From Drosophila persimilis (taxonomy: Eukaryota > Arthropoda > Insecta > Diptera > Drosophilidae): DNA of 64,000 nucleotides. Under the pieces are notes generated by a model, which saw only the letters and a program-made list of their open reading frames with translations, was not told where the DNA came from and did no database searches. The position numbers and the translations under genes were made by a program. The stretch lies in assembly GCF_003286085.1 (NCBI RefSeq), contig NW_020825289.1, positions 6,944,001-7,008,000 on the forward strand. The letters are read 5' to 3'. This document shows positions 11,390 to 23,714 of this stretch, piece after piece. Every line of letters begins with the position of its first letter. The stretch's first letter is position 1.

Positions 11390-13622
11390 ATATATCCCCA
11401 TATATGTATGTATATGTAAAATGTTCCTTTAATTTTTATATAATTTTAAATGCTATATGTATATATCTAGATATACTCGTATTTATATGGTAAGTATATT
11501 TCAGTTTTGTGTGTTTTGCAATTAGAAGAGTTCGTTTATGGCAGTACGCAGTAAAATTAAATGTCGCTTTCGCTTCGACTTCGATTTCTGATGAGGGTTA
11601 CGTTCGTTCTTAAAATTCGTTTACGCTATGACTTTAAAATACTCTAGAATCTAGATGCTAATTATTAAAACCCAGACCCAACTATGCTTCGTCTCTAAAT
11701 ATGGCTACGGAAGGGCAGTACAACTCAAAGCAAGTTGGATTCGACATAACGTATAGGAGTATTTGTATATATGTATATAATATATATGTACATGCCTCGC
11801 CGATCCTGGCCGGCTAGCAAGGAAGTGGATTTGTGTGGGGTGTGTATGCTATAGCATATTTTGATTTGATTTGATACATGCGCGGTTCTAGGTGCTATAT
11901 GATCTCTATATACGTACGTATAGCTATAAGTAATGCAGATGTGTGTGTGTTTGTGGGTGTGTGTGTAGTATTGTTTAAACGTTTCGTTGACTCAAGTCCA
12001 AATGGATATCCGTCATATCCAATTCCACTCGGCTCTAAACACTTTTCCGTCAGCCCTAACCATCCCGCCCTATTCCGATCTCCATTCAGCTCACGCGTTT
12101 AGGTTCTTCGAAAAGTGTTTGGGCCTCTCCGGCCAGCCGAAGTCTCTGAGCATTTCTCTTGGCTTCGATGGTTTCGATTTGATGATTTTCGTATTATCCA
12201 TTTTGCATTTCAAATGTGGTACGTGTCTAAGTTCTAAATTATGCTATATATTCTCCCAAAAACCTCCCAAAACCTCACCAACGTCTATCAATCTGTCTGT
12301 TCGTATGCGTGCGGGTTTTCCAACAAACATTTCTCGTTGTTCGAACGAAATAAACGAAAAACTCAAATCGAAATCAAAATTCATAACTAAAAAATAAAAT
12401 GGGTTTAAAATACTATAATGGGGGTATATCACAGGTACATTTTAGACTTTTACTTTTTTCAAAATGCAAGATTGTAGAAAATGTATGTCGTGGAGGGGAT
12501 CTGCACAGCGGACACTGGACAACGTAACGGAAAACTGGGGAGTAGCTCGGTTAGCCGTGTGCAGGTCCTAAACTTGGCTAAATGCTATGTAAGTAGTCGT
12601 GTAGTCGTGTGTATGTAGTTCAGTATGTATATATGTATATCTATATGTATATTCACTGGGTCACAAGTCACCACCGTATTTGTGAAGTATAATATATTTT
12701 TCTTTTTATAGAAAAGCACTAACCATTAAACATTGCAACTGCCGTCTCACTTGTCTCCCTCGTCACTCCTTAGTTCTCCTCCGTCATTCCTCATCACAAG
12801 TCCGAGGCGGAGACAAGTATTCGATTGTGATCGTAGATATGAAAGAGTTTTGAATACAAGTACATACTATATTGTAGTCAGTATCGTTAACGTATTCGTA
12901 TCAAGCCTATGACTAGGACCAAAAACATGCTGTACATATGTATATCTAATCATATGCACTCTGGTTCTAACTACATACTCGAGTCCTTGCTCAGTTTACT
13001 CAGTGTACTTTCTATGGCCTGGTCTGTTTAAATTGCTCAATAAGTTCTCTTGAGTACGTATTTCTTGAAGATCTTTTCACACTGAGTTGGGCTCTGAACT
13101 CTATATTGAAGGATAGCCCATGCGCTTATCCCTATCTGAAGCAATATCTATCGTACAGCACTCGTATCTATCTCTTAAGTACTTTATGTTTTTCATGAGG
13201 GAAATTTTTGGGTGCTAGGAGGGGGGCGATGCTGGGGAGCATTGTGCTTGTCTATGAAAGTCTAGGCTGTATGGATGTAGTAATGGAGAATTCGTAATTG
13301 CTAAAGCTGCACAATGCCCCCATGATTGTGGTTGTATATGATGAGTGCGTGTGTCTGTTGTGGCAGTCGTACGTATTTGATTCCATGGTTCGTAGTCGTA
13401 TTCGATATTAGTGGGAAATTATGGCGCAGAAACTTTGAGTTTGTCCAAGCGGCTTTCCCCAGGCTCGAGGACTGGGGCCTAACCGCTGGCTAAGTTCGAT
13501 ATGAATGAAAAGTTAGACTAGATGCTATTTAATACTAAACCACCATCGGGGAATGGCTCTGCCTCGACACACCGTCTCCCCATGATGACTCGTTGGGAAG
13601 GAAGGCGTCAGCTAGTTCCGCT
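11390..13622. other. AT-rich region, probably robo1 3' UTR and downstream spacer
   Basis: This lies downstream of the robo1 stop on the minus strand. It contains TATATGTA-type microsatellites (11,395-11,480, 11,765-11,795, 12,620-12,650), no credible open frame and no RNA gene I can recognise. Part of it is presumably the long 3' UTR of robo1; the transcript end cannot be placed from sequence alone. Confidence 0.5.
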
Positions 13623-16600
13623 TTAAGTATTCTTAGCAGTCATGTGGCGGGGAGCCGGCTCGCCTGCCTCGGCGTACAGACAGGAGCCCTCGCTGCAGGA
13701 GCAGGTGTCGCCCTCCCGGGAGCTATTGCAGCAGTCGCTGGTGTATGTGCGCTCGCGCAACTCGTAGTCTACCAGCATGTTCTCGTTCTCGCTCTCTAGG
13801 CAGGGCTGCACCAGTTGGGTGTTGGCGTGACGACGGTGGCCAGAGCGCTTGCCACTGGTGTGATCCTCCGCATGCAGCTGCCGCTTATGGCTGTGCGAGG
13901 CTCGGGAGTGGTCCGAGCACTCGGAGGAGCACTGGTAGATCTGGTGACTGGAGGTTGTCGGCTGCATTGGATGTCCCTGTGGAAGAGGTACAACCGGCTG
14001 GTACCAGCCTTCAGGAGCCGGAGCCGGCGGCGGTGGCTGAATGGGCGAGGCCAGGGCATCACAGCTGTTGCAGGATCGATTCTGGGCGCAGCGTGATGTA
14101 TTCAGGCCCGCCTGGTACTCGCTGGCAGCATGGCGATGAGTGGGGAACTGAATATGCGTGGGGGGACCTCCGCCAGGTGCCGCGGTGGCAAAATAGGCCG
14201 GCAGCTGGGGCGGGTGCTGGTTGGTGGGCGTGATCTGGTAACGATTCTGGGAGCCGCCCACAGATGACAGGGGATTGCTGTATACGTTCTCTGGTGGACA
14301 GCCGGGTGCGTATTGTGGAGAAACGCCCCAGGCTGAGAAACCACCGGAAGAGCTGCTGTGAATGGAGGCGTTCAGGATGCTGCATTAAAGGGGAATGTCT
14401 GGGTGAGGAGTGATCCATTTTATGTCTGGTCATGCGGCTCTTACCTTTGGTTTGTGGAAATGCCAGAGCCTCCGCTCTTGGAGCTCTTACGCGAGGACTC
14501 CGGCGAGCCCTGAGCGTAGCCATAGGTGGATGATGGTGGCGGGTGCTCCGGCGGTGGTGGCAAGAACTCGGACCAGTTAATGGTCTCCACTGGATATTGC
14601 AGATAGTTAGATTTTGCAACGGGAGCAACCGCTCCCTGTCCAGCAAAGGCATCCGAATAGGGGGAATGTGTGCCCGAGTCCTTGTCGGTACTCAGGGAAG
14701 TGGGTTTGGTGCAGGTCTCACCCGAAGCGGTGCCAATGATCATTGTGGTAGCATAGGGAGTGGGATTATCGGGGCTCTGGCAAAGAATGCAAACGAATTA
14801 GATGGTCAATCTTCAATATCTAAGATGGAACTCACCTTGCGGCAGTTGTAGAACGTGGTTAGGTTGCGGGTATCCACTTCGGCATAGTCGGTTCCTCCAT
14901 CGGAGTTGTTATAGTTGGACTGGCTGCTGTTGACATGGGACAGCAGCTTGGACTCGCTCAGTCCCGAGTCCTTATCAGTGTCGGTCGGACGCCAGTTGCG
15001 ATCAATCCACAAACTTTCCTTGCTGTTGATATTCAGGGCAGTGATTTCGTTGTCGCTCACAACTACAATTGGAGGGAAATGTGAATGAGAGGAGGCTGCA
15101 ATCAGAAGTCTATCCATTTCACTTACCACTTAGGTGGCCCAGATCCTTGGTCATCTGATGTCTCCGCTTGAAGTAAACCATGGCTATGGCAGCGGATATG
15201 ACCACTCCTAAGAGTATGATGACAATCACAACCATTAGCCAGATCCCAGGCAGATAGTCCGAGGACGTCCTGTGTGTGGTGGGATGGGTGTCGCTATTGG
15301 GATGAATATCACCCATTCCGTTGTGGTAGGTTAAGTCCTGACCCTCCTGATGCCGGCCATCGTGAGTCCCGCTGGGATGAGCCCGCGGTGGGTGCACATG
15401 GTGTGTAGGATCCATGAAGAGAGAGATCTGAGAAAACACGAGATTAGGAGAAGAATCCAACTCTGAGAGCAATGTTTTCACTTACCGGCTTGGAGTAGGG
15501 CCCATCGCCTGCCTTGGTAAAGCAGTTCAGACGCACACTGTAGACGGCTCCGGTGGTGAGATTGTTCAGCAGCACCGATGTGGTGGTGGAATTGAGCGTC
15601 ATGTTGGCCAGCACCTTCATGGTGTTGCCCGCGCTCACCTCGATTTTGTAGCCATACAGATTGCCATTATGGTGCTGGGCAGGGGGCGGCGTCCATCGTA
15701 CCCATCCAGCTGTTTGGTTATACATCCCGATTTGTATATTATCTGGCGGAGCAGAGGGAACTAAGGGAAAGAGCGAAAAAATTAGTGAGAGCTTGATCGT
15801 TGAAAGGGAAAGCTTACCATCTTCGTAGGTGAGGGCCACCTTCGAGTTGCTGGGCTGTCCTTCGATTGTCTCAAAGAAGGGCGTCAGGAAAAACTCGTAT
15901 TTGGTGTACTTCCTTAGATTACCCACCACAAACGACTCGACCGAGGCATCCATGACAGTTAAGGAGTGGTACTGCGCCGAGTGCGAATTTGTATCCCTGT
16001 AGTGAATGCGCAGGCCCTGAAAATAGATCGGAACGAAGAATTAGCTGAGTTATACACCACACAGTAGTATATAGCACATACCTCCACATATTTCTCATCC
16101 GCGCTCACATGCAGCATCCAATCGAGACGCACGGCACTGGCATTGATGGCCGAGGCATCTATCAGCTCCACAGACTGCATATGAAACAAAGAGTCGGAGT
16201 TTTAAATCCTTAACGGAACCTCTAAAACTTACCTTTCTAGTGAGCAGATTTCGAGCTGCCGACAAGTCATTGGCCGAAGCCGCATCGAAGTCTTCGCCAA
16301 TAGTTTTGATGGCATTCGATAGGCCTGAGGGTACAGACACCCCTTGGGTGTTTTCCGCCCTCACCAGGAAGACATACGAAGTGGCGGGCGTCAAATCGGA
16401 TATCTGCAGAGGAAAAATTCAGGTTTTAGTCATCGAAAGGAGTTTTGATTTGAGGGAAAACATACAGTGACTTGAGTATCGGCCACACGATGAGCAGCCA
16501 CAATCCAACCAGTTTGCAGATCCGGACTAAAGTACTCCACAGTGTAGCTGTGTGAGAGAGAGAGAAAGAGAGACACTTTTATAAAGAATCCAGACTGGAA

Positions 16601-18885
16601 TAATCTGCCAAAATCTTACCCAATAATCGGCCCGACGGCGCCTGGCTTCTCTTGGCTCTTGGCCCAACGCAGGGAGATACTACTGCGACTGGCATTCAGT
16701 ACTTTGGGTGTGCCAGGTGGAGCCGGATACGTGCTGGGATCAGCAGCGCGATGCATTGAAGTTGCGCCCGACTTTTCAACCTAGCAAATGAAATCAATTG
16801 TGTGTCAGGTGCAAGGGCAACTTTCAAGCTTAAACTCACTGTAAGCGTTGCTGACCAGGAGGTCTCGCCACGTTCCGAGGAGGCAGTGCATGTATAGAGA
16901 CCAGTGTCGCTCAGTTGCAGATCTGCAAGGGTCGAAGATACTTTATTTATATCTATTAGAATGGGGATAGCGACTATCACTCACCATCGACTCTAAGAGA
17001 GCTGCTCTGGATGATGCTGTGCCGATTGCCTGGCTGCACGGCATACCCGTTGTGGAACCATTTAATGCGGGGATTGGGAGTGCCAGTGGCACGGCAGGGC
17101 AGTGTCGCCACAGCTCCTTTGGGCAACGTCTGATTGGTGGGCCCTATTTGGATGATGGGCGGCGGACGTTCGTCTACCGAGCTGACCTGAAGGAAGATGC
17201 GCACTGTGGAGGAGTCTACGACACTGAATGCGGAGCAAACGTAGAAGCCTTCGTCATCCTGCTGGACATCGCTGATCTGGAGCGTTCCTTCCGACGAGAC
17301 CTGCTGCCGGCCGTGAGAGCTGTTCGGGAACATCAGCGTGGACACGCCTTCTTTGGTCCAGAACACAGAAGGCGGAGGGTTGCCAGAGGCCATGCAAGGA
17401 AACTGGACAGCGCCATTGAGGCCCACTTTCTTGTTGCTGGGCTTTCTGGTAAAGTTTGGAGGAGCTAATGGATCGAAGGAAACCATAGATAAAAGAGGTT
17501 TTTTGACCCAATGAACAGATTGAAATCCTACCGTGCACGGTGAGCGAGGCTCTGGCGCTGATCTGACCCACATTGTTGTGCGCCTCGCAGACATAGGTAC
17601 CCTCATCACTAGGCGTAATGTTGCTGAGCTCCAGGCTCTTCTCGTCGTGCAGGATTCGGGCCCGAGACACGGGTATGTTGCCCTCCTCCTTCTTCCAGAG
17701 GACCTTTGGCGGCGGATCGCCGCCCACGGAGCAGTGGAAGGTGGCTGTCTGGCCGTACAGCATCACCTGATCCTTGGGCTCTTTCATGAAGTATGGCTTG
17801 ACCTGTACAATCAGCTTCGCGTAGCTGGACTCCCGGGTGCCAACCAGATTTTGGGCAATGCACTTGTAGTTTCCCTCATCGATGGGCTCCACATTACTGA
17901 TTAGCAGATTACCACCATCAACAATCCTCACGCGAGAGCTGGCGCCAAACGACATGGCTTTCAGGTCATCCAAGGGGACGCCATCCTATGTGAGCAGAGA
18001 AAGGGGAGCGGATTAATATATGAATTGCTGGCTGATTTAAGTGATTGTCGTCTGGGTCTTACCTTCATCCAAATGAGAGTTGGCTCTGGAATGCCTTTGG
18101 GCGGCCCACACTCGAGCAGAGCTGTCTCGCCTTTGGCCACGCGCGTGTCTTTGGGTTCCACGCGAAAATCGTCGCGCAGCACTGGCAGAAAAAAGAGCAC
18201 AAGCACAAGCACAAGAGATTAGTGTGTGGGCAGACAAGTTGTCGAGAGTTGATTGGACCTACCAGCTATTTGGAGCGAGGCATGTCGACTAACGGCCTGG
18301 CCCACACGGTTCTTGGCCACACACCAGTACTCGCCGCCGTCCTGCTCCTTCTTGCCCTGCATCGTGCGGTAGAAGAACAGGGCGCCATCCTTGAACTGGA
18401 CGCGATGCGACTTCTTCTCATTGGTGCTGACGGGTTCTCCGTCCTAACGAGGGAAAGCAAAAAAGGAGAAAGTTAAGAGAGAACTTAAAGCCACTGAATA
18501 GCGTGTCCGCTGCCATCCGTCCTACCTTGAACCACTCGATGGTGGGCTCGGGCTTGCCTTCCACCTTACAATTGAGTGTCGCTGGCTCATTCTTCTTCAC
18601 CACCAAATCGGTGGGATGTTCGATAATGCGTGGCGACTGATATTGGGCTGCAATTGGAGGGGAATCCAAGAGATTTGTGAGCTGGAAATGAGGGAACTGG
18701 ACTGGGCTTTCGCCCTCGAGTTTACCTCTGGCTGACGGCGGCGTCACCAGGCCGATCAGCAGCAGAAGAAGTATCATCCTACTCCCCCTGCTGCCCCACA
18801 GGGTTATTCTGGATGATGTTGGATGAGGAGAGTTAGTGCTCGTGCTCCAGGTGATGGCGATGCTGAGACGATGTGGTCGATGCAT
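13623..18885 (-). CDS. robo1: Roundabout 1, axon-guidance receptor for Slit
   Basis: Single-pass receptor that repels axons from the midline on binding Slit. Seventeen coding exons join in frame to 1,398 residues: 18885-18726, 18647-18526, 18443-18263, 18181-18063, 17985-17532, 17464-16985, 16922-16840, 16780-16620, 16547-16466, 16403-16233, 16174-16082, 16016-15818, 15760-15486, 15427-15127, 15062-14836, 14776-14445 and 14379-13623. Order: signal peptide, five Ig domains (first begins [11 protein letters not shown]), three fibronectin III domains, one transmembrane helix (about 15,180-15,250) and a cytoplasmic tail. The conserved tail motifs are all present: CC0 ([15 protein letters not shown]), CC1 ([12 protein letters not shown]), CC2, the Ena-binding [12 protein letters not shown], and CC3 (QPPPPAPAP). 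The start is the ATG opening the signal-peptide exon. Length matches the melanogaster protein to within a few residues. Untranslated 5' exons were not identified. Confidence 0.97.
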
Positions 18886-20751
18886 AGGATACGGTGACAG
18901 CGACAGTGCGTGGAGAGTACTTATATTGCGTAGTAGATGATGCGAGAACTGGCGACAACCATTTTAGTTGTGTGTGTAGCCTGCGATGCGAAACGCAATG
19001 TAGAGGAGTATGAAATGTGGGCAGCTGTTAGTTTGGCCAGGCTTAAAAGAGCACATTGGGGATACACATGGACATGGGAATGTTTGGTGGGTGTGCACGG
19101 AAGGCAGGCGTGGCGTGGCGTCGTAAAACCCCCTAAAGCATTACAAGGGTTTACCTTTCGATTCGTTTCGGTTTTTATCTTCCGAAATTATTCTTCGTCT
19201 GCTGCTCCAATTCCATTCACATTTCCCTGCCGAGATAAGCACTCACTCACTTACACACAATACACACGCACAACCAATAAAACATACATATGCATATGTA
19301 CATGTATATACTCCTACCTACATATGTCTATGCTTTTCCATTAATTTTATTTCTGTATTTATCTCTCTCTTTGTGTTTATCTCTTAGGCGGCGTCAGACA
19401 GGCAGCGACGAAAATTTACAATCCAAATTCTGATTTGGAATTCGATTTCATTTGATTCCGATTCTCACACTTTCTTTATAACGTTTTATCGATGCTTTTT
19501 TTCTATTTATTTTACGCTTTAGTTTTATTTTTCAGCTTTCCTGAATGATATTTATTTGTCGATTGGCCTCTCTTTCCGTTTTCATTGCTTCTTTTTCGGG
19601 GTTGTTTCTCAGCTCGCGCACATTTTCCACATTTCCCGAACGAAATTTCTTTTGGGTAATTTTACAAGAACAAGAACATGCTGCCCCCCTCTCTCCTATT
19701 ACAACAACTCTCCCCTCCTCCTATCACTGCTGGCTGTTCCCTCGTTCCCGTTCCATCCCGTTACAGCTTTGTTGTTGTATCTATAACAGTGTTGTATCTA
19801 TAGCTCACACTCCCGTCTCCTCGGGCTGTAAAAAACTGCATCTGGAATTTACACCCCAACAGGGAGCCTTGCTGCAGATATTTTGTCCTCCTTGATGGGT
19901 CTCGCCACTAGTGCACTACACTTACTTTAACTTATTAGTCAGGAATTAACTTTTTCTGCCTATTTAATGACAATATCAATATATCAAGTCGCGTTTGTTG
20001 CTACATGCGTTTAAATGCCAACTACACGACAACTACACGTTTGCTACATAAAGGCAGGAAAAAAGAGGGTATGAACAATACACAAAACGGCCCAGAAATT
20101 GCATGCAAGGTAAAATCATACCCACTTTCTCAATATACTGTCCCACACGCGAGGTGAGGTTGGTACGAACCTTGTAATTTACCTTGGCTTTTTTTTTCCT
20201 ATTGTCCATACCCTTTTTTAGAGCCCATTCAAAACAACAGCTTATTTTTGCGTTGCTTTAGTAGCGAAGTATACAGTCTTATATTTAAATTAAACCGTAT
20301 AATTGCCGATTGAAAAACTAACTTGCCGGGAGTGAAATGTTATATGCAGGCGCATAAATTAAAATACGACATTATTTACTGATCTGGCAGCACAACGAAC
20401 AATGCTATACACACTGTTGCCAAATCAGCTATTTTATAGCTAGTTTTGGCTCTTTTTAATTCGATTTCGGATATACGGAAATTGCTATTAGGCTGAAATC
20501 TGGCTATATAAAATATATAGTATTTAACTATGTTTTCTATTTTCTTTTGGAAATTCAGCCACAAAAACAGATATCTTTTCTTCTAAAAAGTTGGCAGCAC
20601 TTGAAAGAGTGTATAGAAAATGAAACTGCACCTTTTTCACTGATCTGGCAGCTCGATTTATTTAGTCTTGAATTTGTAGCAGCCTCTTCGTTGAGTTTGA
20701 ATTTTGTATTGCAGAGTTTAGAAGCTTACAAAGCGCCTTGGGAAAATCCTC
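18886..20751. other. Upstream region of robo1 and 3' flank of the DRC2 transcription unit
   Basis: No coding exon is seen. The part next to 18,886 should hold the robo1 leader or promoter. The middle has CT-rich and CATATG-rich low-complexity sequence (19,200-19,420). At the right, a minus-strand AATAAA at 20,657-20,662 lies about 90 bp past the small ORF at 20,752 and is a likely polyadenylation signal for that unit. A short phrase, CTGATCTGGCAGC, occurs twice (near 20,379 and 20,642). Confidence 0.5.
20657..20662 (-). terminator. Polyadenylation signal AATAAA
   Basis: AATAAA on the minus strand about 90 bp after the stop of the 111-codon ORF. It is the first such signal for the DRC2/small-ORF unit. 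Confidence 0.55.
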
Positions 20752-21087
20752 TTAATAGGACGACTTGTGCTTGAATGTGTCCCGAACCTGGGCTTTCCTC
20801 TGCTCCTCCCGTTTGTGGCTGTAATCCTGGAGCAATTTTTGCAGATAGGCGTTGCAAAATGCCATATCATTCTTATTATTGCCCAAATAGGTATTCCGGA
20901 CTCTAATTGGAGAGAAATCACGATAGTTCTTCACCGTTGTTTGGCGGTACTTTCCCAGGGGCACGGTCAGGTTCAACGTTCCATCCCGATTAAGGGCACA
21001 CACGAGCTTCAGCCAGGCCATGTCCATGTGCCCTCGTAGCGGCGTTTTAGCGCCAAAGCGCTTTGTAATATTCCAAATGGTATGCAT
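20752..21087 (-). CDS. Unrecognised 111-residue ORF immediately downstream of DRC2
   Basis: This ORF starts 38 nt after the DRC2 stop, on the same strand but in another frame. It begins MHTIWNITKRFGAK, is basic and soluble-looking, and ends with a Lys/Gln/Arg-rich helix (LQKLLQDYSHKREEQRKAQ). The ATG has A at -3. A good acceptor (TCTCTTTAG) sits just before it at 21,094-21,095, but the DRC2 donor nearest it would leave a 36-nt intron in the wrong frame. An alternative join uses a CAG/GTGAAG donor inside the last DRC2 exon, near 21,295. That join is in frame and would fuse the ORF to a shortened DRC2. So it is either a second cistron, a separate gene or an alternative 3' exon. I do not recognise its family. 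Confidence 0.6.
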   Translation of the reverse strand: MHTIWNITKRFGAKTPLRGHMDMAWLKLVCALNRDGTLNLTVPLGKYRQTTVKNYRDFSPIRVRNTYLGNNKNDMAFCNAYLQKLLQDYSHKREEQRKAQVRDTFKHKSSY

Positions 21088-21125
21088 GTTAGCCTAAAGA
21101 GAGAAAGTAATATTGACACAAATTT

Positions 21126-23714
21126 TTACGATGCCTTCTCAATCCTGGCCAACTCAGGTCGTCCCCTTGCTAGATTTCGGGATCGAACCGCGTTGGAGAA
21201 GTTCGCCTCAAATGCGGCCACTCGGCCACGGCTGGGACGAGATATTGGGGGAGTGGGAGGGGGCGGGCGGCGGCCAGTGGGCAGGGCGCTCTTCACCTGC
21301 TTGGGCTGCAGTTGGAGACGCGTGACGCGATCCACAGACATGCTCTTGGGCCGTCTGGATAGGTAGTCGTGTATGTGGCTGTTGGAGCCATTTCCGATGT
21401 TCAGGTTGACCAGGTACTCCTGGAGTTCCGCCTTGAGTTGGCTATTGGACGCCTCCAACCTCTTCTTCTGCTGCTTGAGGCAGGCCACGTCCACGGACAC
21501 ATTGTTGACGCGACGCCAGAAGGTGTCCATTTGCGGCACCACTCCTATCTCATCCTAGGGGAAGGCATGTACGGATTAAGGGGCTTTGCAAAGATTTACA
21601 TTCGTACCTTGAGCAAGTCAGTAGATGCGTCGGATCGGTCCTCAACTTCACGAATCTCAATGATCTCCCGCGACAGCTCGGGAAGGAGGAACATCTTTTC
21701 GCGCTGGGTTTCCATTTTCGCACAGACCGCCGATAGCTGAACCAAGGTCTCGCCCTTCCCGACGATTCCCTGCAGGGTCTCCTGCGCATTGTAGCTCTCC
21801 ACGGACATCAGCTTGAAGGTCTGGTGATCCCTGGCCACCTCCTGCTCCACACAGGTGCGCAGCTCTCTGAGGCGGTCGGTTAATTGCTGCTTGATGGCCT
21901 GACGCTGCTCCAGCTGGGCCTGTTGCTTAGTGTAGAACTCCTCCGAGACGAGCCGAAGGTTTGCCAACTGATCGATCAGGTGCTCAATGTCGTAGGTTTG
22001 TTGGCTGATCTGCAGGGCGGCCTCCTCGTCGCGCTGCTTCAGATCCACATATTCGGAGTAAAAGCCCTCGATGTGCTGGCAGTAGCCAGCGAGAACCGAC
22101 TGGTAGTCCTGCCAGAGCTTCTCTAGTTTGGCCTCGCCACGGCTGGTGATCTGCTCCAGCTGCAGTTGCATCTGAAAACAGGCACGTAAGCCGAGTCATA
22201 ATTGATGGATGGCTGCATCCATTGTGTGTCAGTCAGGGCATCAATTAGGGTGTCATTCCACAGTGCTATATATAAGGCTGGACTGCTGTTCGTGCATTCA
22301 GTTTCCAAAATGATCTGGCTGATCTTATTCTGCCTCTGCTGCTGCTCTGTGGAGGGCCTCAAGTGCCGCGCCCAGGAGGGCTACGGCGAGGCGGAGTTAA
22401 AAAGGGTTGTCCGCAGCTGCATGCACCGCAGTGGCAACGACAACAACAACGGAAATGCACCGGACGACAACGAGGACAACCGAGGTTATGGGAGGAAGGT
22501 AAATCGATACGACTATGGCCAGGAACAGGACGGTAGAACTAACAATGGCTACAGGTGGCAACGCAGCCTGAAGCAGACGGAGAACAGAAACAGCTCGGAG
22601 AGCGAGGGAGGTCAGTGTGTGGCCCAGTGTTTCTTCGAGGAGATGAATATGGTAGGTGACAGTATACTGCATTTCAACCCATTCATCCTGTCTGACTCCT
22701 CCACAGGCCGACGGTAATGGCCTGCCCGATCGGCGCAAAGTCAGCTATATGCTGACCAAGGATCTCCGCGATCGGGAGCTGCGCAACTTCTTCATGGATA
22801 CGGTGCAGCAGTGCTTCCGCTACCTGGAGAACAGTCGCAACAGGAACAATAAGTGCTCGCAGTCCAGGGATCTGATCAAGTGCATGTCGGAGTACGCAAA
22901 GGCCCAGTGCGACGACTGGGAAGAGTACGGCAGCCTGCTGTTTAATTAGAATGACACTTACACCGCTCTTAAGGTCCTCACACCGATCCAGGAATCGTTC
23001 GTGGCTGTCCTTGATCTCCCGATCGGTGGTCTCCTCCACCTGATAGAATACGCACTCCAATTCCAGCTGCTTCTGGGCGTGCATTTCCCGGAAGCCAGCC
23101 GAGTCCTGTTCCCATTCACCCAGAACCGCCTGCTTATCCTCCTCGTAGATATTCCGAAAGAACTCCAGCCTACTCCGGTGGATACCTAGATTAGATGGTT
23201 TAATAGTCAAGGGGTAAGGGTTTTGGGAAATACACACGAATCTCACCAATGATACCGCTTATATTCTCCATGTGGGACTGCTGCAGATTCGCGTACATAT
23301 CCTCCGTGGAGCCGATGTGCGCTATGAGGCGCTGTATTACACTGTCCTTGCGCTTCAGAGCCTCCTTGAAGAAGGCCTCCACGTCGACGATTTCCCTTCG
23401 CAGCTCCTGAATCTTTACCTGCCTTAGAATGCTGCGCCACTCCTGATTGATTTTGGCCATGTTCAGCCGCCCGAATGCATCCTCCCGCTTGAGTTTGTTC
23501 TACGGAAAGGGAACATGACTAGAGTCATTAGAGTCCTTCTGGTTCAGGCCATCACTTGAGCCCAGTACAGTACCTTCATGTACATCGCAATGAGCTGCAT
23601 TTTCCGGCGCCTCGTCTCCTCTTCCGCGTCGGCTCGCATTTGGAGATAGCGGGCCCGCTCCTCCTCGGACATCTTGGCCAGCTTGTTGCCTTTTCCTTTA
23701 CCCTTTTTGCCCAT
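21126..23714 (-). CDS. DRC2: Dynein regulatory complex subunit 2 (CCDC65 family)
   Basis: Coiled-coil subunit of the nexin-dynein regulatory complex, which links outer doublets and controls dynein in motile cilia and sperm flagella. Five coding exons (23714-23574, 23499-23247, 23185-22962, 22171-21608, 21554-21126) give 536 residues, near the family's usual 480-540. The protein opens MGKKGKGKGNK, then MSEEERARYLQMRADAEEE. The conserved KINQEWRSILRQVK block follows and long heptad-rich coiled coils fill the middle. The C terminus is Pro-rich with an AFEANFSNAVRS segment resembling the family's terminal motif. Intron 3 contains a whole odorant-binding protein gene on the other strand. The gene diverges from the OBP at 24,021 across about 300 bp. 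In flies its role should be in sperm and chordotonal cilia. Confidence 0.9.
22267..22304 (+). promoter_or_regulatory. Core promoter of the nested Obp59a-like gene
   Basis: A TATATATAAG box (22,267-22,276) is followed by an initiator TCAGTTT with its A at 22,300, spaced 33 nt from the TATA start. The ATG is at 22,310, so the predicted leader is only 10 nt. The promoter lies inside DRC2 intron 3. Confidence 0.75.
22310..22949 (+). CDS. Obp59a: Odorant-binding protein, Obp59a-like, nested in a DRC2 intron
   Basis: A small secreted soluble carrier that, in flies, works in the sensillum lymph; melanogaster Obp59a has been linked to humidity sensing. Two exons (22310-22651, 22707-22949) encode 194 residues. 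A signal peptide ends near VEG, followed by LKCRAQEG (first Cys). A long Asn/Asp/Arg-rich hydrophilic insert (about residues 45-100) separates it from GGQCVAQCFFEEM. Later cysteines lie in QQCFRYLE, NNKCSQS, IKCMSEYAKAQC. The insert between the first Cys and the central Cys pair is the feature I associate with Obp59a. The whole gene sits in DRC2 intron 3 on the opposite strand, and its stop is 12 bp from the DRC2 exon 3 boundary. The gene name is by recall; OBP membership is firm. Confidence 0.8.

Noticed and set aside
21094-21129. 36-nt intron joining the DRC2 end to the next ORF
   Set aside because: It is too short for a fly intron, and the join would put the downstream ORF out of frame.
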